64,000 nucleotides of DNA from Segatella copri. Its GTDB lineage: Bacteria > Bacteroidota > Bacteroidia > Bacteroidales > Bacteroidaceae. Numbering within the stretch: position 1 is the first letter of the stretch; each line of letters opens with the position of its first letter. The position numbers and the translations under genes are program-made. The stretch lies in assembly GCF_949820605.1 (NCBI RefSeq), contig NZ_CATKVU010000006.1:1596501-1660500 (forward strand), written 5' to 3'. The notes beneath the pieces were generated by a model that saw only the letters and a program-made list of their open reading frames with translations, was not told the DNA's origin and ran no database searches. Shown here piece after piece: positions 53,053 through 60,707 of the stretch.

Positions 53053-53343
53053 ATGTACAGAATCAAAAGATATTATCAAGTAGCAGAGAAGCAACCTTGG
53101 CTTATAGACCTCCTCGTGAAGTTGAAGCCTTCGTACTTTGCCCCTTGCCAAGGCATAGAAGAGTGCAAGCTTGCACTCCACAACCTAGGCGAGGACATAA
53201 AAAAGCAAGAGCTAAGTTGGAAAAGAGGAAAATTTCTCCTTTCCTACATACGAGACATAACAGAGAAAGACGATGAAATCATCATCAGCTACAAAGGCGG
53301 CAAGCCCTGCGTGTCTTTCAAAATAGAGGAATCAAAAGCTTAA
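53053..53343 (+). CDS. Hypothetical protein of the replication operon
   Basis: 96 residues, basic, with no recognised domain. It starts MYRIKRYYQVAEKQPWLIDLLV and has a beta-rich end (DDEIIISYKGGKPCVSFKI). Spacing of 11 bp to the upstream and 5 bp to the downstream gene shows it belongs to the operon. Confidence 0.55.
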   Translation: MYRIKRYYQVAEKQPWLIDLLVKLKPSYFAPCQGIEECKLALHNLGEDIKKQELSWKRGKFLLSYIRDITEKDDEIIISYKGGKPCVSFKIEESKA

Positions 53344-53348
53344 GAATC

Positions 53349-54686
53349 ATGAACATAGTAGACAACAGTTGGATCAAGTTGCCCCGCAACTTTGTGAATT
53401 GGAGTTGGTACCATGACGCAAACATGGTGCAACTATACCTGTACCTCCTTCTCAACGCAAACGTTTATGATGTAAAGTACAACGACATCACCATCAAACG
53501 TGGCGAATGCCTTGTTTCCCTCAACCATTTATCTAAGGAAACTGGGATTTCATTGCAGAAGCTTCGAACAGGGCTCACAAGACTCCAGCGCACCAAAGAA
53601 ATCGAATATAAGAAGTTGCAGAATGGAAGAATCATCGTTCTTGTCGATTTCAACAAGTTTCAGCCTATCGGAATAGACGAGGCTGCTCCAGATTGGATAA
53701 AGTTATATCGTAAGATTTGCGATTGGGGTTGGTATCATGAGCCAAACATGGTGCATTTGTATGTGTACTTCATGTTGAAAGCAAAATTAGTCATAAACAA
53801 CGACAGCAGAAGTGAAGCATGGCAGCTCAATTCCACCTTGCGTTTATTGACAAAAGCAACCGGCATTTCCGAGAAGAGCATCAGAACTTGTCTAGCCAGA
53901 TTACAACGAACTGGCGAAATCTCGTATTTACCAGGGGTGGCACATAAGCAAAGCGTCATAACTCTCTGTAATTATGATAGTTACCAAGCTGCAAAAATTT
54001 CAACTAACACAGTGTTAACACAAGAGAGGCACAATAATATAGAATCCGTGTCAGAACATAACAACTCACAAATATCGGCACAAAAAGAACGAGGCATAAC
54101 TCGCTGTAATTATGATAGTTACCAAGCTACAAAAAATTTAACTAACACGGTACTAACACAGGAGCAACATAGTTCTAACACGGTACTAACACAGGAGCAA
54201 CATAGTTCTAACACGGCTTTAACAACACTAAAAGAATATAAGAATAAAAGAATAAAAGAAATAAAGAATATCGACGACGACATCGCGCACGTGCGTGAGG
54301 GGGATTTCGTCGAAGTTTTAGAAGTGACCGAGGTGGAGAAAGAAAACGAGCAAAAGAAATCAAACAAAGAAAATTTTGCCGACCTCGTGAAGTCAGAAAC
54401 CACATGGTTGACTGCCATTCAGAAGAAATTCAAGCTCCTCACATCAGAGGCAGTGAAGAACAAAGTTGACGAGTTCGAGATTGAACTAGTCTGCCGTGGC
54501 AAGGATAAGCATGAGGATATGAAAGACTTCAAGTGTCATTTCTGCGACTGGCTTGAAAAGAATTTGAGAACTATCAACCAACCTCAGGCTTCCAACCGTT
54601 CCCCATCACCAACCTCAGAGCGTTGGAGCGGCGAGAAGTTTGTACCAAAAAGTTCGGAAGGAGGCATCTATGAAGGAAATTTCTAA
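53349..54686 (+). CDS. Phage-type replication organiser with duplicated N-terminal domain
   Basis: 445 residues. Two copies of a winged-helix DnaD-like unit: about 8-104 (WIKLPRNFVNWSWYHDANM) and 118-215 (WIKLYRKICDWGWYHEPNM), each ending in a trailing HTH segment and a FNKFQ/YDSYQ motif. A variable repeated linker (about 210-300) and a C-terminal domain (WLTAIQKKFKLLTSEAVKNK, about 350-415) follow. Such proteins bind the origin and recruit the helicase loader, which is the next gene and overlaps by 17 bp. Two DNA duplications of 138 bp and 33 bp lie in the linker. Confidence 0.7.
   Translation: MNIVDNSWIKLPRNFVNWSWYHDANMVQLYLYLLLNANVYDVKYNDITIKRGECLVSLNHLSKETGISLQKLRTGLTRLQRTKEIEYKKLQNGRIIVLVDFNKFQPIGIDEAAPDWIKLYRKICDWGWYHEPNMVHLYVYFMLKAKLVINNDSRSEAWQLNSTLRLLTKATGISEKSIRTCLARLQRTGEISYLPGVAHKQSVITLCNYDSYQAAKISTNTVLTQERHNNIESVSEHNNSQISAQKERGITRCNYDSYQATKNLTNTVLTQEQHSSNTVLTQEQHSSNTALTTLKEYKNKRIKEIKNIDDDIAHVREGDFVEVLEVTEVEKENEQKKSNKENFADLVKSETTWLTAIQKKFKLLTSEAVKNKVDEFEIELVCRGKDKHEDMKDFKCHFCDWLEKNLRTINQPQASNRSPSPTSERWSGEKFVPKSSEGGIYEGNF
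53957..54226 (+). repeat. In-frame duplications in the replication gene linker
   Basis: A segment beginning CATAACTC recurs after 138 bp (53957 and 54095). Inside the second copy a 33-bp unit (TAACACGGTACTAACACAGG...) is repeated two and a half times (54143-54226). Both periods are multiples of three. Confidence 0.8.
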
Positions 54687-55293
54687 CATGGGGTTCACCC
54701 CAGAGCTGTGCTTTGAGCATCTGCGCTATCATTTCGCCCAAGAGGTGAAAAAGAGAGAGAAGTCTTTCGTTGCCGAACCATCCCAGATGGAAAGCATGAA
54801 AAAAGTCGCCTCGTGGTTAACAACCGGAAAGGAGCACTGCTGGCTTGTCCTCAACGGCATCACAGGCAACGGAAAGACCACCTGCGTGAAGGGGATGCGA
54901 AGCTTCATCAACTGCTGTAAGATTCCCGATCCTAGCAATGGCGAAGGCAGCGTGTTCAGCTCCAAGGCAGGAATCTGGCTAGTCACGGCTAGAGAACTCT
55001 ACCAGATGTTCGTAAGTAACAAGCCCAAGTTTGAGCGATGCGCCAACACCTACATCCTCGCCATCGACGAGCTAGGAACGGAAGAAACGGACTTCTGCGA
55101 GTACGGGAACAGATACAAGCCCATCGAGCAGCTGTTGTCGTATCGCTACGACAAGATGCTCCCGACCATCATCACCACCAACTTGCCGATGGCAGACATA
55201 CGCCCGAAATATGGTGACAGGCTTGCGGAAAGGCTCAACGAGCTGATGGAAGTGGTACACATGCCAGACATCAACTTCCGCAAGATTCACTAA
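54670..55293 (+). CDS. DnaC-like helicase loader ATPase
   Basis: 207 residues from the ATG at 54670 (MKEISNMGF). Walker A GITGNGKTT, Walker B ILAIDELGTE and sensor-1 TIITTNLP are visible, fitting the DnaC/IstB AAA+ group. It lacks an IS21-type transposase neighbour, and its gene overlaps the replication organiser, so the loader reading is preferred over IstB. It would load the host replicative helicase onto the element's origin. Confidence 0.85.
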   Translation: MKEISNMGFTPELCFEHLRYHFAQEVKKREKSFVAEPSQMESMKKVASWLTTGKEHCWLVLNGITGNGKTTCVKGMRSFINCCKIPDPSNGEGSVFSSKAGIWLVTARELYQMFVSNKPKFERCANTYILAIDELGTEETDFCEYGNRYKPIEQLLSYRYDKMLPTIITTNLPMADIRPKYGDRLAERLNELMEVVHMPDINFRKIH

Positions 55294-55406
55294 AAAACGT
55301 AAAAAACAACGCTCAGGACGACTTTTCCGAGGCAAGCAATAAATTCCTCACAGAAACAAACAAAACGTCTCAAATCGCAAATAAAGCGGCAAAAATTAGG
55401 TTTTAC

Positions 55407-56447
55407 ATGGAAGAATACAAAACAATTTTGGAGAAAACAGATGGAGGACTGGATATTTTCAGCTATTATCTGGGTAAGGAGTGCTTGAAGAAAAAGTTCA
55501 AGAGCCCCTTCAGAAGTGGCGACAACCGTCCGTCCTGCCATCTGTATCTCAACGAGCCTCCAGGAGAGCAAGCCTACTACTATCTCCAGGACTTTGGCGA
55601 CAGCAGATGTAGCGGCAACGCCTTTGCAATCGCTGCAAGGGTGCTGAACATGAGCATCCGCAATGATTTCAAGGCCGTATTGGAGAGAATCGACCAGGAT
55701 CTGTGCCTGGGAGTCTTTGAGGAGAACAAGGGAAAGTATTCCTCAAAGCCCCAGTTCAACAGAGCTGCCATCAAGCAAGAAATCAGCAAGAACAAGACAT
55801 CAAGTATCAAGACTTTCATGCCTGTCATACAAGAATTTATGTCTTGGGAACTAGAGTATTGGAACAAGTATGGAATCGATGTCAACACCCTACGTCGCTA
55901 TCATGTTCACAGCCTAAGAAGCGTGACTTTCTATAAAGCCGACGGCAAGAGTTTCAACATATTTGGTTCCAAGGCCATCCCAGCCTACGGCTATTTCTTC
56001 AACGACATGAAGGGCATCAAAGTATATCGTCCTAAGGCAGAAAACAGATTTCTGTATGGCGGCGACCTGCCAACGCCATATGTGTTTGGATGGGAACAGT
56101 TGCAAGAAAACGGCGACATGGTGTTCATCACTGGTGGAGAAAAGGATGTCCTGTCCCTTGCTTCCCATGGCTACAATGCCATAGCATTCAACAGCGAGAC
56201 GGCAAAGATACCTGCAGACAAAATAAAGCTGCTTTCCCAGAGGTTCAGAAAAATTATATTTCTTTACGATTCTGATACTACAGGCATCAAGGAATCCAAG
56301 AGCAGAGTGGAAGAGCACAATGGCAATTACAACGTTTTCAGATTGGAGTTACCTCTCAGCGGAACCAAGCAAGAAAAGGACATTAGCGACTATTTCGCCT
56401 TAGGAAGAACGACACAAGACCTACAAAAGTTAATAAACAAGATGTAG
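55407..56447 (+). CDS. Toprim-domain DNA primase
   Basis: 346 residues. The first part (FKSPFRSGDNRPSCHLYLN..YYLQDFG) resembles the CHC2-like N-terminus without the zinc cysteines in standard form. The Toprim domain (about 230-330) keeps the key acidic residues: FITGGEKDVLSL and IIFLYDSDTTG. It probably primes replication of the element with the upstream loader. A helicase domain is absent. Confidence 0.82.
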   Translation: MEEYKTILEKTDGGLDIFSYYLGKECLKKKFKSPFRSGDNRPSCHLYLNEPPGEQAYYYLQDFGDSRCSGNAFAIAARVLNMSIRNDFKAVLERIDQDLCLGVFEENKGKYSSKPQFNRAAIKQEISKNKTSSIKTFMPVIQEFMSWELEYWNKYGIDVNTLRRYHVHSLRSVTFYKADGKSFNIFGSKAIPAYGYFFNDMKGIKVYRPKAENRFLYGGDLPTPYVFGWEQLQENGDMVFITGGEKDVLSLASHGYNAIAFNSETAKIPADKIKLLSQRFRKIIFLYDSDTTGIKESKSRVEEHNGNYNVFRLELPLSGTKQEKDISDYFALGRTTQDLQKLINKM

Positions 56448-56470
56448 GAACATCATGATGATAAAAGTAA

Positions 56471-57118
56471 ATGAGTAAAACGAATAAATATTTAACAATC
56501 ATGAACAAGCAAAAGAACGGAAAAGCACTGCATTTGGAACACGCAGCAGAAGAAATCTGCTTTGAGTCCTTGACAGTGAAAGATCAAGAAAAACTGCAAG
56601 AATTTGGCATAAATCCTTCCTCGATACCAGAAGAAGTATATTCCATCGACTGTAGCAGCCTGAACAGAGTGTGGCACGGAATAGGAATGAGAAACGTACA
56701 CGGAGGCGTGGAGTTCATCAGCCTGACGGAGATGAAAAGACCAACGACAATTCATCGCAAGGGCATCACATTGCAACCTTCTAAAAAAGGCTCAGTCGCT
56801 AGTTGCTGCCTTTTTAGTAATTTCATGGACTATCTGGCCTATCTCTCTTTGTCGAAGGACGGCAAGATTGCACTCCCCAAGGAATGCGATTGCATCATCC
56901 TCAACCACCATTTCAACCTCTCTCACTTTCTCGTAGAAAGCGAGGAGTACGAGGAAGTGAACCTGTTCTTGCCCAACAGTTCAGCAGGAAAGGTGCTAAC
57001 GAGAACCATCATGGACAGAAATCCGGCCGCAGTGGACTGGTCGGGAAGCTACATACACTTTCAGAGCCTTCGCTCATACGCCTATTACAAGTTCATAAAA
57101 AACAAAGAGAGCCTATGA
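56471..57118 (+). CDS. Toprim-like protein lacking the catalytic acids
   Basis: 215 residues. The region after NFMDYLAYLSL, with CDCIILNHHFNLSH and YEEVNLFLPNSSAGKVL, follows the pattern of Toprim proteins of Bacteroidetes mobile elements, in which one would expect a DND or DxD where NSS stands. If so it is inactive as a primase and perhaps a structural partner of the primase encoded just before it. The family match is by pattern only. The start may be the Met at 56501 rather than 56471. It overlaps the next small gene by 4 bp. Confidence 0.5.
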   Translation: MSKTNKYLTIMNKQKNGKALHLEHAAEEICFESLTVKDQEKLQEFGINPSSIPEEVYSIDCSSLNRVWHGIGMRNVHGGVEFISLTEMKRPTTIHRKGITLQPSKKGSVASCCLFSNFMDYLAYLSLSKDGKIALPKECDCIILNHHFNLSHFLVESEEYEEVNLFLPNSSAGKVLTRTIMDRNPAAVDWSGSYIHFQSLRSYAYYKFIKNKESL

Positions 57119-57222
57119 AAATAGTGGGAATAGCATTCGGTGTTGCCGTCATTGGCATCATCATCGCCTTCATCTACGAGATCAAGTTCACTTACAGAGA
57201 TGGGGACTTATGGAAAAAGTAA
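57115..57222 (+). CDS. 35-residue membrane microprotein
   Basis: MKIVGIAFGVAVIGIIIAFI then YEIKFTYRDGDLWKK: one hydrophobic helix with a charged tail. Start overlaps the upstream stop (ATGA) and the stop abuts the next ATG (TAAATG), so it is tightly coupled inside the operon. Confidence 0.6.
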   Translation: MKIVGIAFGVAVIGIIIAFIYEIKFTYRDGDLWKK

Positions 57223-57825
57223 ATGATATTAAACGCAAACCTTATGAGAAATAACGGAATCCTTAACATTGACGTTGCTAGGGCAGATTTGCCCATGCAA
57301 CCAGAATATTGGATAGAAGAGACTTACGTATCAAGATACGAGAAACTTCTTAGAGTGATAGAAAAGAAGACCTCTTTTCTGCCATATCGCAACACAAAGG
57401 TCATCAGGGAAATTTCCTTTGAGGTTCCAGCATCCACCACACTGGAGCAAATAAAGGAAGTAAGTCTGGCATTTGAAAAAAGATTCAAGGTATCATGTTT
57501 TCAAATCAGCATAGATCGCTCTGTGCAGGTAGCCCACCTGTTGTTTGCCTGGATAGACATGGAAACAGGCAAGGCCGTCAAGCTCGATGCCAACACCTTG
57601 AAGCGTGCCACAGGTATTTTTCTGAGAAGACTTAAGCTTCCTCATCCCAAGGACTATGACAAATGGATAAGATATGTCCTTATCGATGCCTATGAGGAAT
57701 GTCCAGATGTCTTCAAGCAACAATACAGAGCCATTTGCAAGGAAGACAAAGAGACTGAAAGCAATTGCATTATCAGAGATGCCCTTGCCTATGCCGAACT
57801 TATGTGCAAAGGGCAAGCAAAGTAA
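57223..57825 (+). CDS. Hypothetical protein of the element
   Basis: 200 residues (or 193 if the Met at 57244 is used). No signal or membrane segment. A central stretch (VAHLLFAWIDMETGKAVKL) with alternating hydrophobic residues suggests an alpha/beta fold; no family is recognised. Last gene of the rightward replication operon, ended by a strong bidirectional hairpin. Confidence 0.55.
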   Translation: MILNANLMRNNGILNIDVARADLPMQPEYWIEETYVSRYEKLLRVIEKKTSFLPYRNTKVIREISFEVPASTTLEQIKEVSLAFEKRFKVSCFQISIDRSVQVAHLLFAWIDMETGKAVKLDANTLKRATGIFLRRLKLPHPKDYDKWIRYVLIDAYEECPDVFKQQYRAICKEDKETESNCIIRDALAYAELMCKGQAK

Positions 57826-57849
57826 AATAGCACCGAAATATTTCAAATA

Positions 57850-57886
57850 GAGTAGATGTAGGGGATTACTCCCCTACATCCTACTC
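57850..57886. terminator. Bidirectional hairpin terminator
   Basis: GAGTA-ATGTAGGGG / CCCCTACAT-TACTC stem with a six-base loop between convergent operons. Confidence 0.8.
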
Positions 57887-58002
57887 TATTGTTCTATAAA
57901 AGCAATCTTTTCCCTTTTATACAGTGAGTAGGCAACACGTCCTACCAAGTCACCCTCATACCTTACCAATTCCTCATAAATGAAGTTATAGTGCTTTGCC
58001 AT
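57886..58002 (-). CDS. 38-residue hypothetical protein
   Basis: MAKHYNFIYEELVRYEGDLV then GRVAYSLYKREKIAFIEQ. Helical and charged, with no membrane segment. The pattern of an EELV..DLVGxxAYSLYKxxKIxFI string recurs in small proteins of Bacteroidetes mobile elements, from memory. It overlaps the upstream gene by 17 bp. Confidence 0.55.
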   Translation of the reverse strand: MAKHYNFIYEELVRYEGDLVGRVAYSLYKREKIAFIEQ

Positions 58003-58198
58003 GCTGCCTATTGCTTAGTACACGTTCAAAGATAGCATTAATGCTATTCTCTGTAAATGTTTGACTATAGGTTTTACCTTGGACATGAGTGTCCACGGTA
58101 AACCCCATAGGTGAGACATTCTTGTTGTTCTGCCCTATCTTATATTTTCTCATCCTCTCGTTAGCCTTGAGGATTGTCTCTTCTGATACCTTACACAT
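57986..58198 (-). CDS. Small hypothetical protein
   Basis: 70 residues from the ATG at 58198 (MCKVSEET); a GTG at 58210 would add four residues. Soluble, with mixed charge. A consensus promoter lies 42 bp upstream. Unrecognised. Confidence 0.55.
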   Translation of the reverse strand: MCKVSEETILKANERMRKYKIGQNNKNVSPMGFTVDTHVQGKTYSQTFTENSINAIFERVLSNRQHGKAL

Positions 58199-58239
58199 AT
58201 TTTTTGCCACAAAGGGACTTTATTAAATTTATTCCGCTG

Positions 58240-58271
58240 CAAAAGTACGATAAATAATTCTAATCTCCAAA
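58240..58271 (-). promoter_or_regulatory. Consensus promoter of the small leftward operon
   Basis: On the minus strand TTTG (58268-58271), 20 bp, TACTTTTG (58240-58247). Confidence 0.7.
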
Positions 58272-58304
58272 CTTTTATGAGTTTTAATGGCTTACAAACA
58301 AAAA

Positions 58305-58331
58305 ACTCCTGATTCTCTCGAACCAGGAGCG
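58305..58331 (-). terminator. Short hairpin terminator
   Basis: CTCCTG / CAGGAG stem; on the minus strand it runs into a T-run complementary to the AAAAAA at 58300-58305. Confidence 0.55.
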
Positions 58332-58385
58332 TTGAACCTTATATATAATGATTTTGCAATTTAAACTACAGGATTTGCCATTAAA

Positions 58386-58547
58386 CTATAGTGAATGGTC
58401 ATGGAGCCAAGCCTTCTGGGAATAGCTTAGTCTATCCCAGTTGGTCTTAGAGCGTCTTCTTTTCTTTTTATTTCCACCACCAACTACCGCTTCCACGGTT
58501 TTCTTGCCGAGCCAACCGGCAAATGCCAAAGTTAATAAAGCCTCCAT
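58386..58547 (-). CDS. 53-residue basic small protein
   Basis: A hydrophobic glycine-containing start (MEALLTLAFAGWLGKKTVEA), a very basic middle (GGGNKKKRRRSK) and a tail NWDRLSYSQKAWLHDHSL. It follows the exported protein gene by 12 bp on the same strand. Unrecognised. Confidence 0.55.
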   Translation of the reverse strand: MEALLTLAFAGWLGKKTVEAVVGGGNKKKRRRSKTNWDRLSYSQKAWLHDHSL

Positions 58548-58559
58548 AATCGTAACGTT

Positions 58560-59279
58560 TTATTTGTTAATACTAAATGTTCCTACAGGGATGGCTGTAG
58601 CCGTGATGATTGACATGTAGAAGATGCCATACTCTCCTGGCTCTGCCTCAGATGCTGGAATTTCCAAGAGATAGCTTTGGTTTCCATATTTATGACCTGT
58701 GAAAGCTACATATCCTCTCTTCTTGGTTTCTGCGCTGCCTATCAAGGCAGGCTTGAACTCCATCCATTGAATTCTTCTGTCCTTCTTTGATGCTTTGAAA
58801 CGTACAATGCGGTAAATCTCCATTGGATCGTACTCGTTCTTCTCTCCCTTGATGAGTAAACGGATGCCATTGCTTGCATTCTTTACGGTGTAGGCAGACT
58901 TGCCACCTGCGAAAGCAATGTCCATTCCTTCTGCTCCAGCGAGGGTGTTCACAGCATCGGCAGCTTGTCCTACTCCAGCTGCTGTTCCCATCACACGAAC
59001 ACCATTAATTATACCAGAAGCACTTCCAGAAGTACTGGCACCTATCATACCTCCTGCAAACCCCAAGTCTCCGACAGCTCCTGCTATCTTGGCAAATTTG
59101 CCGAATTTATTCTGATGCTTGGAAATCATTCCGTCCTCTTTTGGGAGCGCATCAAAAGTAGAATCACTTGTGAGCACGCAATAGCTGTTAATAAACTCAG
59201 GCTCTGGAGCCGTTACCTGTTGTGCAAATCCTGTGGAAGTTGCAGCCAACATCATCATTGATGCAAAAATTTTCTTCAT
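58560..59279 (-). CDS. Exported protein with glycine/alanine-rich hydrophobic segment
   Basis: 239 residues with a signal peptide (MKKIFASMMMLAATSTGFAQ). Residues about 60-125 are a small-residue-rich hydrophobic stretch (GAVGDLGFAGGMIGASTSGSASG), unlike an ordinary membrane helix and reminiscent of glycine-zipper segments. The C-terminal half is beta-rich and ends TAIPVGTFSINK. Consensus promoter upstream. No family recognised. It is divergent from parA, and the only secreted protein in this element. Confidence 0.6.
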   Translation of the reverse strand: MKKIFASMMMLAATSTGFAQQVTAPEPEFINSYCVLTSDSTFDALPKEDGMISKHQNKFGKFAKIAGAVGDLGFAGGMIGASTSGSASGIINGVRVMGTAAGVGQAADAVNTLAGAEGMDIAFAGGKSAYTVKNASNGIRLLIKGEKNEYDPMEIYRIVRFKASKKDRRIQWMEFKPALIGSAETKKRGYVAFTGHKYGNQSYLLEIPASEAEPGEYGIFYMSIITATAIPVGTFSINK

Positions 59280-59310
59280 ATTACTTATGTTTTAAGAACT
59301 TTTTCTGATG

Positions 59311-59342
59311 CAAAGGTACAAAAAAACATTTATATAAGCAAA
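59311..59342 (-). promoter_or_regulatory. Consensus promoter of the exported protein gene
   Basis: On the minus strand TTTG (59339-59342), 20 bp, TACCTTTG (59311-59318), 32 bp before the ATG. Confidence 0.7.
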
Positions 59343-59357
59343 TAATTAAATAAATAT

Positions 59358-59388
59358 TTTGCTATATTAATAAATAATTATATCTTTG
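59358..59388 (+). promoter_or_regulatory. Consensus promoter of parA
   Basis: TTTG (59358-59361), 19 bp, TATCTTTG (59381-59388). It lies back to back with the promoter at 59311-59342, and the AT-rich space between may hold ParA or partner sites. Confidence 0.7.
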
Positions 59389-59440
59389 CAGTCAAATATC
59401 ATTATTTAATAATATCTTTATATAAAAATATAACGCAATT

Positions 59441-60232
59441 ATGAAACATTACGCAAAGATTATTTCCTTCGCCAACCACAAAGGTGGCGTTGGTAAGACA
59501 ACGACAACAGCAAGTATGGGTTCAATCCTCGCCTCCAAGGGTTACAAGGTTCTCTTGGTAGATTTGGATGCCCAGGCAAACCTCACCAGTTCACTCTTGA
59601 AGAAAGAGGTCTCCACCACCATCTATGATGGCTTGAAATCCCAGTCCTCCACCTCCCTTTATATATATAAGGTACGTGAGGACATCCGTTTGGACATGAT
59701 ACCAGCCGATTTGAACCTAGCCCAGGCAGACTTGGAGTTGGCAGGAAAGATGGCGAGAGAGAGAATCCTCTCGGAGTTGTTGGAGAACTACAAGAGCGAG
59801 TACGACTACATCCTCATCGATTGCCCACCTTCCCTTGGGTTGCTCACCCTGAATGCCCTCACGGCATCCGACTATGTGATTATCCCTTTGGTAGCAGAAG
59901 TCTTGCCATTTAACGGATTGAAGATGATCTTCGACTTCATCAACCAAATCAAGAAGTTCCTCAATCCAAAGGTAAACATCTTCGGTATCGCCATTACTCG
60001 ATGGGAAGGAACGAAGCTCAGCAAGAACATCGAGGAAGGTTTGAGAAAGCAGCTGGACGATTTAGTGTTCACGACAAAGATTCGCAAGAATGTCACCATC
60101 GCCCAGGCACCATTGGAGGCAACGAACATCGTTGACTACGACAAGAAAAGCAATGGCGCACAGGACTACATCGCCCTGACCGAGGAGTTTTTGGAGAGAA
60201 TGGTATTAAACAATGTAACCATCAGCAAGTAG
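59441..60232 (+). CDS. parA: ParA-family partition ATPase
   Basis: 263 residues. Deviant Walker A KGGVGKTTTT (about 14-23), VDLDAQANLT and DYILIDCPPSLGLLT are the defining motifs. It lacks the long N-terminal DNA-binding domain of type Ia, so it is a type Ib/Soj-like protein. With the next gene it should segregate the element, evidence that it replicates as a plasmid at some stage. Confidence 0.95.
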   Translation: MKHYAKIISFANHKGGVGKTTTTASMGSILASKGYKVLLVDLDAQANLTSSLLKKEVSTTIYDGLKSQSSTSLYIYKVREDIRLDMIPADLNLAQADLELAGKMARERILSELLENYKSEYDYILIDCPPSLGLLTLNALTASDYVIIPLVAEVLPFNGLKMIFDFINQIKKFLNPKVNIFGIAITRWEGTKLSKNIEEGLRKQLDDLVFTTKIRKNVTIAQAPLEATNIVDYDKKSNGAQDYIALTEEFLERMVLNNVTISK

Positions 60233-60250
60233 AACGTAAAATTAGCAGTT

Positions 60251-60589
60251 ATGTCAAAGAGCATCAATTCAAACGCAATGGATTCCCTGTTACAAGGGTT
60301 GACAGGGAAGACCGAGGAACAAGAAGCTGTTCCTACACAAGAATGTCCTAGCGAGGCTCCTTCACCTACCAGGCGAAAGGAGAAACCACGCTATGAGGTA
60401 ATCAGCACCATGGTTGATCCAGATGTGATGAGTAAGGTACGAACCATCGCCGACATCGAGGGAGTGGCCATCAAGGAAATCATCGGAGTTGGCCTCGATA
60501 TGTTTATCCGCAAGTATGAGGAGCTTCATGGAAAGGTGCGTGTGAAAAAGCCCAGAAAAGGGGATATTTCCCAAATCTTCAACTCGTAG
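60251..60589 (+). CDS. ParB-like partner, DUF3408/ribbon-helix-helix-type protein
   Basis: 112 residues. A disordered start (about 1-45), then a basic ribbon-helix-helix-like end (YEVISTMVDPDVMSKVRTIADIEGVAIKEIIGVGLDMFIRKY). The position 18 bp after parA and the small size fit the centromere-binding partner of type Ib partition systems. It resembles DUF3408 proteins encoded next to ParA in Bacteroidetes conjugative elements. Confidence 0.7.
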   Translation: MSKSINSNAMDSLLQGLTGKTEEQEAVPTQECPSEAPSPTRRKEKPRYEVISTMVDPDVMSKVRTIADIEGVAIKEIIGVGLDMFIRKYEELHGKVRVKKPRKGDISQIFNS

Positions 60590-60707
60590 GCATCGTTCCC
60601 CTTCCTCCCAGTGCGGCAGCAGGTTTAATAATCTATACCTGAAAACACCGAGGGGTGAAAGGGGGCGAGAAGCCCCATTAACAAACGATACCACCATCAA
60701 GAACACC

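Noticed and set aside
54640..54669. Longer start of the helicase loader gene
   Set aside because: The added residues lie in the coding end of the replication organiser gene with no conservation seen; the ATG at 54670 is a better start.
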